From Larus michahellis (Eukaryota > Chordata > Aves > Charadriiformes > Laridae): a DNA stretch of 64,000 bases. Under the pieces are notes generated by a model. The model was not told where the DNA came from and made no database searches. It saw nothing but the letters and a program-made list of their open reading frames with translations. Positions 9,491-21,596 of this stretch are shown here, piece after piece; within the stretch, counting starts at the first letter, position 1; each line of letters begins with the position of its first letter. The position numbers were made by a program, and so were the translations under genes. The DNA is taken from positions 128,462,224 to 128,526,223 of the forward strand of contig NC_133898.1 of the NCBI RefSeq assembly GCF_964199755.1, given 5' to 3'.

Positions 9491-11213
9491 AATATCTTTT
9501 CCAAACCTTTAATGATCTGATTTCCCACTGTAGCCTTATCAATGATCCCCCCATGGTGCTCTCCATGACCTCCATCTTCTGCAACTCGGCCCCATAGTGC
9601 TGGTCCCCACCTCCTGCATCCCCTTCTCTCTGGTCCTCAAGTCTGCTGCCTCCTCCAGGGAGCTCTAGCAGGGAGATCTAGACGTGATTTTCCTCTGTTT
9701 TTACCCATGTTATTACAGTCATAACTGGCACAATCCTGGCTTGCAATCCTATAGGTGCTTTTAAGTTGTTTGGTTGGTTTTTTTGATAACATCAGCATCT
9801 CCCCATCTTCTCACAGTAAATTTCATGAAGCAATAGATCACACACTGCGGTCATGTGGGCAGCTATTTCCTCCTTGAATTCCCTTAGGACTTTTTTTGGG
9901 GAAAAGATCTGGGCGCTGGTGATTTGTTGCTGCTGATTTCCTCTCTTCCACCTCCTTTACATTTAAGACAAGCCCTTTGATGAGTCCCCACAAAGGAGAG
10001 TTCAGCACGAAGACCTCCCTTCTTTCCTGCAAGGTGAACACAGCTACAAGTATTTCATTTAGCTCCCATGGAGTGGCCTTATCTTTCATTAGCTTTACTG
10101 CTCTGACCATCTCCTGCCCTACATGCTCTTCATCAGGCTTCCTTTTCCTGATGTGTTTGCGGGGGAAAAAAAAAAAAAAAAGGACTTATTTTAAGAGGTT
10201 TCTTTGCCTTTTGCAAGTTCTTCCTGCAATTCTCTGCTGAGTCGCCTTATTGTGTTTTACACTTTGTCAGGCACAGTTTATTATCTTTTCTATTTTTGCG
10301 TGTTTGGACACAATTTCAGCTTCTTCTTTCTAGCGGGCTCCCTCATCCCACTGTTCTGCTATGACCTTTTCCTTTCGCTCTTTCTCAGGGCTTTTTTTAA
10401 TAGGTGTCATAGATTTTCTCTGAGTCTCCAATATAGTGGCCTTAAATAGCTCCCACGGTGCTTGCAAAGAATCTATTTGCAAGGATTTAACTCTTTTAGC
10501 TGTCCCCTTTGTCTTCTTTTTAACAATTTCTCCATTTTTATGTAGCTCCCTTATTGAAATTAAGCACGGAAGTAGTGGCCTTTTCATCCCCTGTTGCTCC
10601 TGCAAAGATGTGGAGCGTAAGTACCGTATGATCTGTGCTGCGGAGCAGCTCTCCCAGGTTAAAACCTCGAACCAAGCCCAGTACGTTCGTCAGACCCGAG
10701 TGCCGTTTCTCTGTTAATTAGTGTGCCAAAGGCAGCGCGGAGAAATCACTTGTTATGCCTTTGTCTGCTACGGCTAGGTCAGTGAGCCTGTAGCTGGTGT
10801 TTTCTCCCCGTAAACAAATGAAAACCCTGTAATCCAGTAATTTATCAGCACTGGCTTCCTAAGGTATAAATATTCAACTCCTTCTCCTAGAAAAGGAGCT
10901 TTCCAGGATATAAATCTGCTTCTTGGCATAGCTGGAATTTGTAATATGAACAAATTGCAATGAAAAAGAGGCCGTATTTTTAGCAGTAATGGTGACTGAC
11001 CCCACTAGGGAAGAAGTGTTTTCTTTTTTCCTTGGATATCTGTTCACACCTGGATACCTTTGTCCAAGAAATTCACTTCTGGGCAGCTAATGCCCTACAA
11101 GACAAGGTCTGGGCACAGTTTCTGAGATCCTCTGTACCCGAGCTCTACTCTGGAAAGACAAGTCTGTGTCTTCCAACCCTATCTTCCACCTTCATACCCA
11201 AAACACCATCCAA
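9491..11213. other. Intergenic, no gene seen
   Basis: Pyrimidine-rich on the + strand, with an A run at 10168-10181. Short open frames show no recognisable protein features. Confidence 0.4.
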
Positions 11214-11715
11214 CATAGAATCACAGAATGGTTTGGGTTGGAAGGGACCTTCAAGATCATCCAGTTCCTACTCCCTGCCCTGGGCAGGGACACCTCCCAC
11301 CAGCCCAGGTTGCTCCAAGCCCCATCCAACCTGGCCTTGAACCCCTCCAGGGATGGGGCAGCCACAGCTTCTCTGGGCAACCTGGGCCAGGGGCTCACCA
11401 CCCTCACACCAAAGAATTTCTTCCTAATAATCTCATCTAAATCTCCCCTCTTGCAGTTTAAAACCCTTCCCCTCGTCCCATGGCTCCCTTCTGTGATGCA
11501 GAGTCCCTCCCCAGCTTTCCTGGAGCCCCTTGAGGGACTGGCAGGGGCTGGAAGGTCTCCGCGGAGCCTTCTCTTCTCCAGGCTGAACCCCCCCAGCTCT
11601 CTCAGCCTGTCCTCCCAGCAGAGGGGCTCCAACCCTCTGATCATCCTTGTGGCCCTCTTCTGCCCCTGCTCCAACAGGTCTGTGTCCTTCTTGTGCTGAG
11701 GACTCCAGAGCAACA
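11214..11715 (-). repeat. CR1 LINE 3' fragment
   Basis: It shows a reversed tail, a 3' UTR, and C-terminal coding remnants ending at 'gtgctgaggactccagagc'. On the - strand a frame reads '[19 protein letters not shown]', a typical CR1 C-terminal stretch. It is 5'-truncated and otherwise well preserved. Confidence 0.93.
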
Positions 11716-11719
11716 AGTA

Positions 11720-14700
11720 ACACACTTTCAGTGTGACGCTGTGAAATGCGTGATGTTGGGCATTACTGCTTTAAGACTCTGTGCTCATTTGTCTTCTGAA
11801 AGCCCGAAACTGCCACCAACACCTTCCATGTATGCAGCTTCATTTGATTGTATGCTTTTTTTAGGTGCTCAGTTTTGTGATGCCAAGAGGAAGGTTCAGC
11901 CCTAGGAAGCACCTCTTGTTGGTGTAATAGCTGACTATTTCTCTCTCATAATACCAGTCTATTATCACTGATTTCTCAGACATCAGACCACAATTCCTGC
12001 CATTTTGGCTTTTTTTCCCCCTAATACATAATCGCCAGTAGCTTTCTCCTCCCTGTTTTGAGTGTGTGTGTAAGTAGGACTGGCTGACGTGCTCTCTGCA
12101 AGCTTATGATTCCCATCTGGTCTGCTTTCCCTGCAGAAAAAACACACCTTGTGTAGCTGGAATAACAGCCTTTGGGCTGTCTCCTACCAAAATTAAGTTG
12201 TTACCATTGACCATCCTTACAAGAGGCCAGTCAAATTGTTTTTTCTGGCAGCTCCTGTTTTGCCCCCGAAGGCAGCCAGTGGGAATCTCCTGGATGCCAT
12301 TCACAGAGGGGCCTTTTGCTTTCCTTTGGTGAAGTCAACTCAGACAAATAACATTTCCACACAACGGAGACAACGTTTTTGCAACCAAAAACATTTGCCA
12401 TAGGCAAATAGCCGGTGTCCCTCGCTCCCCGCTCCTCGCTCGCTTCTTCCGAAGAGGAAGCCATAGCACCTGCAGGGTGCTCTGCCATTGCAAGAGGAGA
12501 AGAGTGGCCCAGTGAGGTTTTGGACATTTTCTGGCTCTCAGGACAGGTAGAACAGAGTTTCTTGATACTTTGAGTGCCTTTTACTGTGGAAAAGTTAAAT
12601 GGCCGCCCTGCTGTTCTGAAAGAGGTGAAAAAGAGAAAAAAAAATTTAATATAAGCCCAAAGTGCATGTGTATGAAATGCTAAGCGTTCTGTGCAGCTGA
12701 GCTGTGTCCCGACTGCCTTCCCTGCTCCTGACATCAGTGGAGGGATGAACCCCCCAATTGCAACACATGCAACTTCTGCCACTGAGAAATGCAGGGTAGC
12801 ATTCAGGGCACTTGGGCAAAAAAGGCCAGGCAATTTCCTTCTGCCTCTTCTTTAGGAGAAAAAAAAACCTGTTTTTTGTGTGTTGAGAGGTTCTCTACTG
12901 CAGGGTGCGCTGGGTTCCTCTTGGGGATGCCAGGTCCAACCTTCTGCCCATAAAGAGGTGGGATCTGAAGATGAAGGAAGCCTGTCTCCTCCCTCTCCTT
13001 GCATTACACCCATGTCAAATTCCAGCCTGAAACCCCCAAAACAGGACCCACACCTTCCACCCGTTGTTCAGTGCAGTTGGAGGGTCCCTCTGCTCCCCAA
13101 GAAGGTGCCCCAGGAGGTTGCATGTCTGCAGAAGACAGGGGCAGTAATAGGAGGGAAATGTCATTCTCCAACAACAGAAGTTCAAAATAAACTACTGGGT
13201 TTAGAAACTTTCTGTAGGTGCAAAAAACATTCTGAATGCTGGAGATGCAGCAGAGCGAGAGGCACCACTTCAAAAACCCATTTTGCAGTTCGTTCGCTTT
13301 CACATGGCTTTTCTTTTCACTCTCCTCACACCATTCTTATTTTTGTCTTGGGGAAAAATGTGAAAGAAATGGCAAAAGGCTTTTTTTTTTCTTTTTTTTT
13401 TTTTTTCTGCTCGCTGTTTCCTTTCGCCATTTTTATTATTTTGTCAGACTTTCAACCCTGCGTGTCTGTGAAGTCTTCTCACCTGCACATGGCTGTTTCA
13501 GGTGAATTTTCCCTCTTTCATATCCTGTTGTCTGGGGTCAGGTGAAGCTTGATGAATCACTGCTTCCCAGACAGCAGTCTGTGGCTCTTGATGGGCCATC
13601 CTGTATCAAGTGTGACATTTACCTGCTGCCTGTCCCTGCCTGATCTCAGCCTCTGTAGATGAGATGTTTAACCCCCTCACTCTCAGTATCTCACGTCATG
13701 CACCTAGTTTGCACGGAGACTCATTCCTCTTATCAAGAAAAATATCATAAGAAATCCCACAGCTTTGTCTGGATTCCTGTATCCCTGGTCAGTCTTTAAA
13801 CTGATAGAGGTTTTTAAAGTTATGAGAGTTCACATTTATCCTATGTCCTAAGGATAAAATACAGGATCGTAAGGCTGCTCACTAGGTTTTGGGGTTTTTT
13901 TGCCCTGCAATTGCCCGGTACACAGTAATTTGGACCCCCGTGGTTGGTAGCGAGCCCCTTGGAGCAGCTTAGGTAGGACATACAGACACAAAGGGTGGAT
14001 TCGCCTCTCTGGTTGTCAGCAGGGACACGTCTGCAGACACCATGTGTTCGAACTGCCCAGGCAATGGGAGGAGTTTTGAACAAATAGAGAAATTAGCCTT
14101 AGGAAAAAATTACTCTCCCTGCAACTCCATGTACTGGTTGTAGTGCCAAGAACTGTGCTGACCACAGAGGATGCTGCAGAAGAGAGGAGACACAGACCTT
14201 GCCCTGCAGAAATTAAGCAAACTTTAAGTAAGGGAGAGGCCTATATCTCCTCTCTTCTCTTGCAGCATCCTTCAGTCTGACAAATACCAGTGTAGTAGCC
14301 TTTTTCTGGGTTTAAAAGTCCCCATGGATGGAAACATTCTTTTTCCTGGGGGGTTTCAGGGAAACAGGACTGTTTTCTGTTCCATGCGCCAGTCAGGGAG
14401 TTGATCCTTTTTGACACAAACATCTCGCCTCTAATATTGCTCCTGGGGCTTGTCTGGCTGCCCTTTGCCAGGGTTCTCTGAGCCACCCAACACCAGATCG
14501 CTCCCTGTCCCCCTGCAGAAAGCCTGGAGTGAACGGTGTATCACACAGTGGAGGGGACACTGAGATTTTCCTTGTCTTTTCTTCCATTAATGGTGACCCC
14601 CAAAGGGTCACAGTTAATATAGTAATCTGGTCACGGGCAACATTGAAAAAGTCACCTGCTCTGTGCAAGGGTGGCCAGGACAGCCACAGAACCAGGAAAC

Positions 14701-14900
14701 CTGAGTGGCTGCACTGGGGTGAGGATGCTCTAAAGGCACCCCAGGAGGGGGATTTTGGGGCACAAGGGGAAGGCGGAGGCTGTTTGCCTCCAGTTTCTAC
14801 CCCCGCAATAGGACTGAGGCCCCCAGTGCAGGGGTTGAATGGGACTGATGGGGCCCTGGGAGCTGTTGTGTCCCCTAAAAGTAAACTGGGGTTCAACTTG
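11720..14900. other. Intergenic, no gene seen
   Basis: Holds open frames of about 200 and 220 codons (12231-12833 - and 12880-13545 +). They show no domain, no homologue that I recognise and no splice context. A T-rich tract lies at 13380-13407. I see no supported gene or repeat. Confidence 0.4.
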
Positions 14901-14902
14901 TG

Positions 14903-15120
14903 GAGAAGTTAGGAAAAAATTCTTCACAGAAAGAGTGGTCAGACACTGGAATAGGCTGCCCAGGGAGGTGGTGGAGTCACCATCCCTGGATGTGTTTAAG
15001 ACTCGTTTAGATGTGGTGTTAAGGGATGTGGTGTAAGAGAGAATTTGTAGAGTGGAGATGATGGTTGGATTCGATGATCCCAAGGGTCTTTTCCAACGGG
15101 AATGATTCTATGATTCTGTG
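14903..15120 (+). repeat. CR1 LINE 3' fragment
   Basis: It runs from 'gttaggaaaaaattcttcac' through 'actggaataggctgcccagg' to the tail 'gattctatgattctgtg'. It ends about 330 bp past the stop codon of the - strand ovodefensin-B gene. Confidence 0.92.
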
Positions 15121-15345
15121 AAGGGAGACCCAACGTTAAGCAGTCTTCTCCCAGCCTGCTTTGAAGCAATGGGAATATCCCAAAGCCTTTTCCAGTGTGT
15201 CACTTGAGTGTCACGGGTCTGGGGCTGTCAGAAATGTCCAGGGCTGTTAGAGGTGTGTCATGATCACGGCCCAGGTAGGTCCTGGCACTGCCCTGCTGGG
15301 GGGGTGAATAAACCACACAGCACACAGAAATCACGTCTGCCCGTC

Positions 15346-15351
15346 TTTACT
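15346..15351 (-). promoter_or_regulatory. Possible polyadenylation signal of the - strand ovodefensin-B gene
   Basis: AGTAAA on the - strand, a known weaker variant, lies about 100 bp after the stop codon. That is the same distance as the ATTAAA of the A genes. No AATAAA or ATTAAA is seen within 200 bp, so this is a guess. Confidence 0.35.
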
Positions 15352-15448
15352 TCAAAGCAGTGAACACCGTCTCTGTCGCACCGTGAATACAGCGCTGGGA
15401 GCCCCACCGCCAGTGCTGCTCTTCCTCCCCGGGTGGACTCCTCCACGA

Positions 15449-16105
15449 TCATTTTCCCTTTTTGGGTGGGGGGATGCAGCAGTACATCTTCCCGCAGGAC
15501 TGGTTGAAAGTCCACTCGTCCCTTTTGGCACACAGGTAGGAACAGTACCCACCACAAGCGCCCTTGGCCTGCCCGTACCCTGCGATGGGAGGGAGAGAGA
15601 GATGGGTTATAAAAGGAAACGTCAGACACCGCAGGAGAGCAGAGACCCACAAGTTATCTCCTTGCAGGTTACCTTCAGTTTCAAACCCACATAGGATGGG
15701 ACCCATGCTTTCTTTCTGTCCCCATTTAGCTGGGGGACTGTTGGACTCTTAAAGGTCTTCTGTCTAAGTTTGTCAGTACTGCAGCTTACAAGGATCCCTT
15801 TGGATGGGCACGAGAGACAGGCATTTGCAGTGCAGCATTCATCTCATCCCAAATTGGTTGTGTGAGCTACGTTGGGTAAATCGTGAGCCAGAGCCAGCTG
15901 CAGGTAGCTGAGCTCCACTGCCAAAGCTGGGTGAGATGATCCACCTCCCTCCACCACAAGGCACAAAGGCTGGAGAGGGGACAGGCACTCCAACTCCCAG
16001 CCTTGGGGTCAGCCCCCCTTTCTCCCCACCAAGTGTTGCTGTCTTACCTGGGGTGGCCAAGGAGAAAAGCAGGAGCACAGCAAAGACCACGCAGAGCACC
16101 CTCAT
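15449..16105 (-). CDS. OvoDB: Ovodefensin B (secreted antimicrobial peptide), two exons
   Basis: Coding exons on the - strand are 16105-16048 and 15579-15449, with a 468-bp GT-AG intron in phase 1. The product has 62 residues. Residues 1-19 are a signal peptide (MRVLCVVFAVLLLFSLATP). Cysteines at 28, 32, 36, 48, 53 and 54 give C-x3-C-x3-C-x11-C-x4-CC, the ovodefensin-B pattern, which differs from the A type in the first and last loops. The mature N-terminus GYGQ and the C-terminal 'CCIPP' plus a lysine-rich tail are shared with the A genes. The gene is head-to-head with the A gene at 20235, 4.1 kb away. A near-identical 5' flank at the left window edge implies a sister copy. Expected role: a secreted cationic oviduct peptide with three disulphides. 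That is inferred from the family. Confidence 0.9.
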
Positions 16106-16189
16106 GCCTGGAGGCCAGCGGAGATCTCAGCACACGGGGAGCAAAGCAGGTCTGAGATGGCCACGGTGGGGGATCTTGGAGGCCCTGGG

Positions 16190-16196
16190 TTTTATA
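16190..16196 (-). promoter_or_regulatory. TATA box of the - strand ovodefensin-B gene
   Basis: TATAAAA on the - strand lies 85 bp before the ATG at 16105, matching the spacing in the other three ovodefensin genes. Confidence 0.75.
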
Positions 16197-16207
16197 AAGG
16201 GACTCCT

Positions 16208-16715
16208 GCCACAAGCGGCACAGCAGGAGGAGAAGCTTGAGCAAACCCATCTCCAAAGAGACGTTGTTTGCTTGCCGGCGTGTGCAATGTCACCCCGACC
16301 CGCTGGTCCCACTCACAAAGGCACCTGGCAGCCAGGTCCATGCTCCAGCGGGCTTCTCCTCGCCGCTCGCCGGCCGCTTTCACTGACCCGGACACAAGGG
16401 AGCAATTCCCCCTCCTCCAGATCCGGCTGCCAGGACTCTGCTGCCAGCACGCATGGAGCCACCAGGCACGGCTCTGCTTGAGCCAGCGCCAGCCGGGGCT
16501 GCCGAGAGCAGAGCTGATCCCCAGAGGGGCAGGAATTAAGTCTGGGTGCCTTTCTGATAAGCTCTGGACACTGTCTGCAAGGCACGGACACAATGGACAA
16601 TACTGAGGCATCAAGTCCATCATGGGGAGTAGTTTTCAGGGTGCATTCATCCCTGACCAGTGCGCTGGCAGTGAGGTTCCTCAAGGATCTCCCCCAAAAG
16701 TGCAAATTCTGCAAC
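16208..16715. repeat. Right copy of the near-identical duplicated block
   Basis: It pairs with 1-498 (offset 16207) at about 99 percent over 493 bp. Then 'ccccaaaagtgcaaattctg' replaces 'ccccaaacgtggtgctcaac' and similarity falls sharply. It contains the 5' flank of the ovodefensin-B gene. Neither copy has a recognisable transposon signature. Confidence 0.85.
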
Positions 16716-16723
16716 ATTTTCAT

Positions 16724-17473
16724 AGAATTATAGAATGGTTTGGGTTGGAAGGGACCTTCAAAAGCCATCTAGTCCAACCCCCCTGCAATGAGCAGGGACA
16801 TCTTCAACTAGATCAGGTTGCTCAGAGCACAGTCCAACCCAACCTGGAATACTTCCAGGGATGGGGCAGCCACAGCTGCTCTGGGCAACCTGGGCAAGGG
16901 GCTCACCACCCTCACACCAAAGAATTTCTTCACAATATCTCATCTAAATCTCCCCTCTTTCAGTTTAAGACCATTGCCCCTCGTCCCACGGCTCCCCTCC
17001 CCACTCCAGAGTCCCTCCCCAGCTTTCCTGGAGCCCCTTTAGGGACTGGCAGGGGCTGGAAGGTCTCCGCGGAGCCTTCTCTTCTCCAGGCTGAACCCCC
17101 CCAGCTCTCTCAGCCTGTCCTCCCAGCAGAGGGGCTCCAGCCCTCCCAGCATCTCCGGGGCCTCCTCTGGCCCCGCTCCAACAGCTCCGTCTCTCTCCTG
17201 TGCCGAGGCCCCAGCGCTGGAGGCAGCACTGCAGGGGGGTCTCCCCCGAGCACAGCAGAGGGGCAGAATCCCCCCCTCGCCCTGCTGCCCACGCTGCTGG
17301 GGATGCAGCCCCCCCTGAGCTGCCAGCGCACATTGCCGGCTCATGTCCAGCTTTTCACCCCCAAATACCCCCAAGTCCTTCTCCCCAGGGCTGCTCTCCA
17401 TCCCTCCATCCCCCAGCCTGTACTGATACCAGGGGTTGCCCCAATCCATGTGCAGGACCCTGCACTTGGCCTG
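16724..17473 (-). repeat. CR1 LINE insertion with target duplication and an empty site in the paired unit
   Basis: The 750-bp 5'-truncated CR1 begins with a reversed tail. It extends through the 3' UTR into the reverse-transcriptase C-terminus, ending at 'aggaccctgcacttggcctg'. It is flanked by the 8-bp repeat ATTTTCAT (16716-16723 and 17474-17481). The paired unit has one ATTTTCAT at 507-514, followed by 'cacattcattt' as here after 17481, with no CR1. The insertion is therefore younger than the duplication, unless the left copy lost it exactly. Confidence 0.93.
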
Positions 17474-17639
17474 ATTTTCATCACACTCATTTAATCTGAG
17501 ACCTATTTGGGTATTTTGCCTGGAGTCTTTCAAAAAGGACTACGATGCTGATTAGAGAGGATGTAGGCAAATACATAAGTGAAGCTAAGGTAATGCATTG
17601 TCACACCACATCTGATCAGAAATCTGTTGTGCGTCCAGG

Positions 17640-18400
17640 TTATCCTGCCCAATAATCTTCTGGGTTGTCTAGAGAATGTGCTTACTAAATTCACAAATAA
17701 GAAGTTGAAAGGGACTGCAAAGCACTAGAGGACAGGATTAGCATTCCAGTGGATCTTCTTGTGTTAAAGAGATAATGAAAAAAATATAGTTAAGTAATAG
17801 GGAGAGTTACCATATCTGTACAGACTAGAATAATCAGCTGGAAAATACAGAACAAGGAGTTTCTGGCTGCATGGCATTTCAGCAGGGAAAATTTGGGTTG
17901 CAGTGGATCAGAGGTAGGCACAAATGAGCAATGTCATGGTGTTGGGAAACCAGCACCAATTGTCTTACAAGTTTAAACAAAAGCTGAGTTTGTAAAACAC
18001 AGGACGTACCCACTGCACTGTGCACCCCTTGGAAAGTGCATCCATCCGGCTTTGTACACGGTGGGAGCAGTGGAAGGGCTGAAGGGAGCTCAGAAAGTGG
18101 CAAAAGGTCAAGAAGATGTGACCTGCAAGAAAGTGGAATAACGTTGATCAGGTAAGAAAAGACAATGGAAAACATGACAGTCTTCAAATCCAGAAAAGGC
18201 AATACATCAGGAAGGAATGGTCTTCTCCTGGTGGCCAGAACGAGAAGTCACAGCGAGAGGTCCTTAGTGGAGATATGGGGAAAACGGCAGCGGAAAGGAT
18301 TGAATAGTGTGGACGGAGTGTGGAAACACCATCACTGAAGGTCTTAAAGAAAAAATTATGGAGAACAACACTTAAAAACAGAGGTGATGAAACAGATGAA
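17640..18400 (+). repeat. Old, degraded CR1 LINE fragment
   Basis: A 'gtgcttactaaattcacaaa' stretch is followed by 'ttgaaagggactgcaaagca' and 'gaggacaggattagcattcc'. The 3' part has 'gtggaaacaccatcactgaa' before 'ggtcttaaag'. All are CR1 coding landmarks. It is the counterpart of the remnant at 700-1480. The limits are approximate. Confidence 0.45.
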
Positions 18401-19860
18401 GTCCACAGTCCCCTCACACTTACTTTTGCTCAGCTTATGGACTCAAATAAGATCACGGAGAGGAAGGTAAGGCTGAGCCAAGTCAGAGTGGAGAACCTGT
18501 TTTGGGCAGAAGCAAGTGCCTGGGAAGGAGCCCAAGAACACGTTTTCACTCAGAACAACTCCTCAGCCTCCAGTAACCTGAAGTTTGGTGGCTCCCTCAA
18601 GAAGGTTTTATATCTAATTTTGGGTTTTGTACTTGCTTCATTAATTTATAAATTGTTTTTTCAATACATTTGTCACGTGACCTTTCAAACGACTTGGGGC
18701 AGCAAGTTCCACGTTTCAGCTGTGCTCAGGGTGAAAGAGGACTTTTTTGGGTTACTTTTTCAACAAATGCGTGATTTACCATTTCATCTTACGTATTCCT
18801 TGGGTTATGAAAATTGGAGAACCAGAGTTCTCTTCTTTAAGGCTCTAAAATTTTTACAGCCCTGTGGTACACCTCCAATAAGTGTTTCTTCCCTGCCCTG
18901 AAGAGTGCCAGGATATTTAATTTTATGGAAATGAGTCTCCGGCTTTGCCACCTCTCTTTTAACCTCTTCTTGCCCTACTGTAGGCCATCAGGGGCTGGGA
19001 GATGAGCAGCGCATGCATCACCGTGCAATACCCCATAGACTGATACAGTTTTCTTTTGTCTTAATAACTTTCTTAAAAGTTCTTAATGTACAATTTTCCA
19101 TTTTTTTTTTTGCTCGTTTCTGCTGTTTTCAGAGCACTCTCTTCAAGGATCCCCAAACCTCCTTCCTAACTGGCTTTAGGTAATTCAGTCCCATCATTTG
19201 TACAGAGATTATGTATTTTTCCAAATTCACAACGTTACACCGACACCAATTCACCATTTTGCATTTTGCTGCCCTGTTACTCAGTGTTGGAAGATCCTTC
19301 TGCTGCCCTTTGCAGATTTAGGTTTGATGGTATTCAGAAATTTTGCATCCGCAGCAGCTTCTGTCCCTTCACCAGCCGCCTCTTTTTTTCTGTCTGTTTA
19401 TAAAGCTATTAAACAGCCCAGTGAACTGGGGTTGGAAAAGCTCCTTTGCAGAGCTCTGCTCATGTTTGGAACCCAAGATCTGTCTGGAGGGTTTGTGAGG
19501 TGATGATCAAAGTGTCTGCAAGTGGTCGGCTCATCCAGGCTCCCGGGAGCTCTCAGCCCCAGTGCTCCTGCCCATCCATCAGAAGGGTGAGAGGGGACAA
19601 CAAAAGAGACTACATTGAACGAGGCGTTTGCTAAATTTATTTTGCAGACATGGTTCCCTTCACAAATGGCGATGGGAACATGGGTTCTTTCCAAGCCAAC
19701 GGTCCCATGCCGTGACCAGTCTGGACAATGGAGGGAGAGTTATCGGTGCATCGTGGCCACAATTCAGCCCTGTTGCATGCAGCTGCATCTCTGCCAGAGG
19801 TTGGGAAAGGCCTGAAACCCTGCGATACCAATCTCGTTCTCCCCTCATCATTATACCCGC
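18400..19860. other. Diverged half of the duplicated B-A intergenic region
   Basis: It aligns loosely with 3060-4360 in the left unit. The part at 19200-19420 resembles the same ancient interspersed repeat as 9080-9270. An open frame of 193 codons at 18320-18901 overlaps CR1 debris and has no recognisable motif. No gene is supported. Confidence 0.45.
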
Positions 19861-19871
19861 AGATCTCCATC

Positions 19872-19886
19872 AGGTCCCTCTGACCC
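19872..19886 (+). promoter_or_regulatory. Estrogen-response-element-like site upstream of the second ovodefensin-A gene
   Basis: AGGTCCCTCTGACCC matches the palindrome AGGTCAnnnTGACCT at 10 of 12 defined positions with the correct 3-bp spacer. It lies about 245 bp upstream of the TATA box. A weaker version is at the same relative place in the paired gene (4364-4378). Its function is inferred. Confidence 0.4.
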
Positions 19887-20128
19887 ACCAGCCCTGACAA
19901 CTCTGCTATTGACACCCCCTATTCATTTGTGTTCTCATCAAAGCCAGCGTGCTGATATCGTATCTGATATTGGGTAACCAGCTCTGGGGGCAGGAGGTGG
20001 CTGCCAGCACACTTGGCCGCACGTGGGAAATCCTGGTGCTCGTGCCATCACTGCACGTCCAGCCAAAACCAGCCCTTGGATGAATTCCCGTGTCTCCCCA
20101 GCATCCTCCGCTCTGCAGGGAAACGCTC

Positions 20129-20136
20129 TATAAAAA
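20129..20136 (+). promoter_or_regulatory. TATA box of the second ovodefensin-A gene
   Basis: TATAAAAA lies 106 bp before the ATG at 20235, almost the same spacing as in the paired gene (105 bp). Confidence 0.75.
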
Positions 20137-20234
20137 CCAGCAGCCGCAGCCTCCCTGTATGCCATCTCCTCCCTTCGAGCCCCCTCCGAGACTCCTCTCT
20201 CCAACCTTGCTGAGATACCAGCTCAACTCCAGCC

Positions 20235-21497
20235 ATGAGGTTCCTCTACCTTGTCTTCGCTGTCTTCCTGCTGGTTGCCCTGGCCACCCCAGGTAAGATG
20301 GAGAGCGATTAACTGATATTAGCTCGTACTTATATTAGCTGATACTACCTGGGATTATTTTAAAGTAACTTTAGCTCTGGAAAATATGGTTCTTACCATC
20401 TGAGGTGACTGCTATAACCTGGCCAGGTACTTTAATGACTTCTTTCAAGGGACAATGAAATAAGGACTATGTGAGAGGGAGTTGTGTAGGAGTAACTGAG
20501 GTTAAAACTTCAGGGTCCAGTCTGGGAGTGAGCCCAGGCCAGACAATTGCTAAACAAGAGTCTGGATGTGGCCACTTCTCTTGGGAACACAGAGACTTTC
20601 ATAGAACCAGAGGGGACTCTTCTGTGCAACTCGATTGCTGTGTCAAGGAACAGTCCTGGGCAAATTTGACTTACTGATGTGACACAGTTATTGCTGCTAA
20701 TGCTCGTTTCTGAGACTCTGAGGCTTCCTGGTCCCTTTACAAGAGTTGAAAAGGGATTCTGGGCTGAGATCTCCCAGACAGGCTTTAGAAACTTCCTTCA
20801 GATATCAGTTCTCATCCACCTGGGCCAAGCACTTTGGTTGGCCCTCATTGAAGCACCATGGTGAATATTTGGTGGAAGGCTGCTGTGGATCCAATTTCAA
20901 GACTTGTGCAGCATCCTTTCAGCCATTTCTGACTAAGAGGGCAAATTTTAAAAGTGTGATGTAAGTGCAGAGACCTGAGTGGACAGCTAAGGTTTTGAGA
21001 TAAGCTTGATGTGTTTTTTGCTGTTTTGCTCTGAGAACACTGATCCTCTCCCTTGAGGAGAGGTACAAGACAAGGAAACGCACACGCACACAGGTGAGCA
21101 TCTTTATGAACTTGCGTAGATGAGCATCTTTCTGCACTTTGCTTTTGGGCTGTCCCTCATGAGGGGAACGAATGTGCTCCCATTGGGAGCATCTCTTTCT
21201 CAGACTCCACCTGTTTCACCAGCTGTCCCTGTAGTCACCAGCTGGCGGGAGAGGGATGCACAAGGTCTTTCCCAGGCATGTGCTCTTTGAGGTCCTTTCC
21301 TGCTTTGGGGCAAGGAGGCACCTACGCTGACCCAACCACTCTCCCTCTGTCTCCCCCTTGCAGGCTACGGGCAGGTAAGGAAGCACTGCCCCAAGGTGGG
21401 GTACTGCTCCAGCAGCTGCAACAAGGCGGACGTGTGGTCCTTCTCCTCCGACTGCAAGTACTACTGCTGCATCCCGCCCGGCTGGAAGGGGAAATAG
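20235..21497 (+). CDS. OvoDA: Ovodefensin A, second copy, two exons
   Basis: Coding exons are 20235-20292 and 21364-21497, giving 63 residues. The phase-1 intron of 1071 bp is more than twice as long as in the first copy and shows little similarity to it. The whole mature peptide (cysteines 28, 34, 38, 50, 54 and 55) is identical in DNA to the first copy. The signal exon differs at 7 of 58 bases, all in its last 24, changing the signal end to VALATP from VSLAVP. So the secreted product should be the same as the first gene's, from a separately controlled promoter. Identity of exon 2 and the 3' UTR within diverged flanks suggests gene conversion. Role as for the first copy: an oviduct and egg-white antimicrobial peptide, by family. 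Confidence 0.92.
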
Positions 21498-21596
21498 GAG
21501 CTGAAGAGGAAGCTTCCGGGGAAGAGGAGGCAGCGCGGTGGCTTTGGGAGCGGCTTCTCTACCGTCTAACCCAACTGTCATCCCCTCCTCTCAATC

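Noticed and set aside
12231-13545. Two open frames of about 200 and 221 codons on opposite strands
   Set aside because: No recognisable domain, signal, splice site or homologue. Their length is not surprising in 64 kb of GC-moderate DNA.
16208-16715. The near-identical block as a transposon
   Set aside because: No terminal repeats, target duplications or coding remnants, and it coincides with the 5' flank of the ovodefensin-B gene.
16622-17494. 290-codon open frame on the + strand
   Set aside because: It is the antisense reading of the CR1 inserted at 16724-17473.
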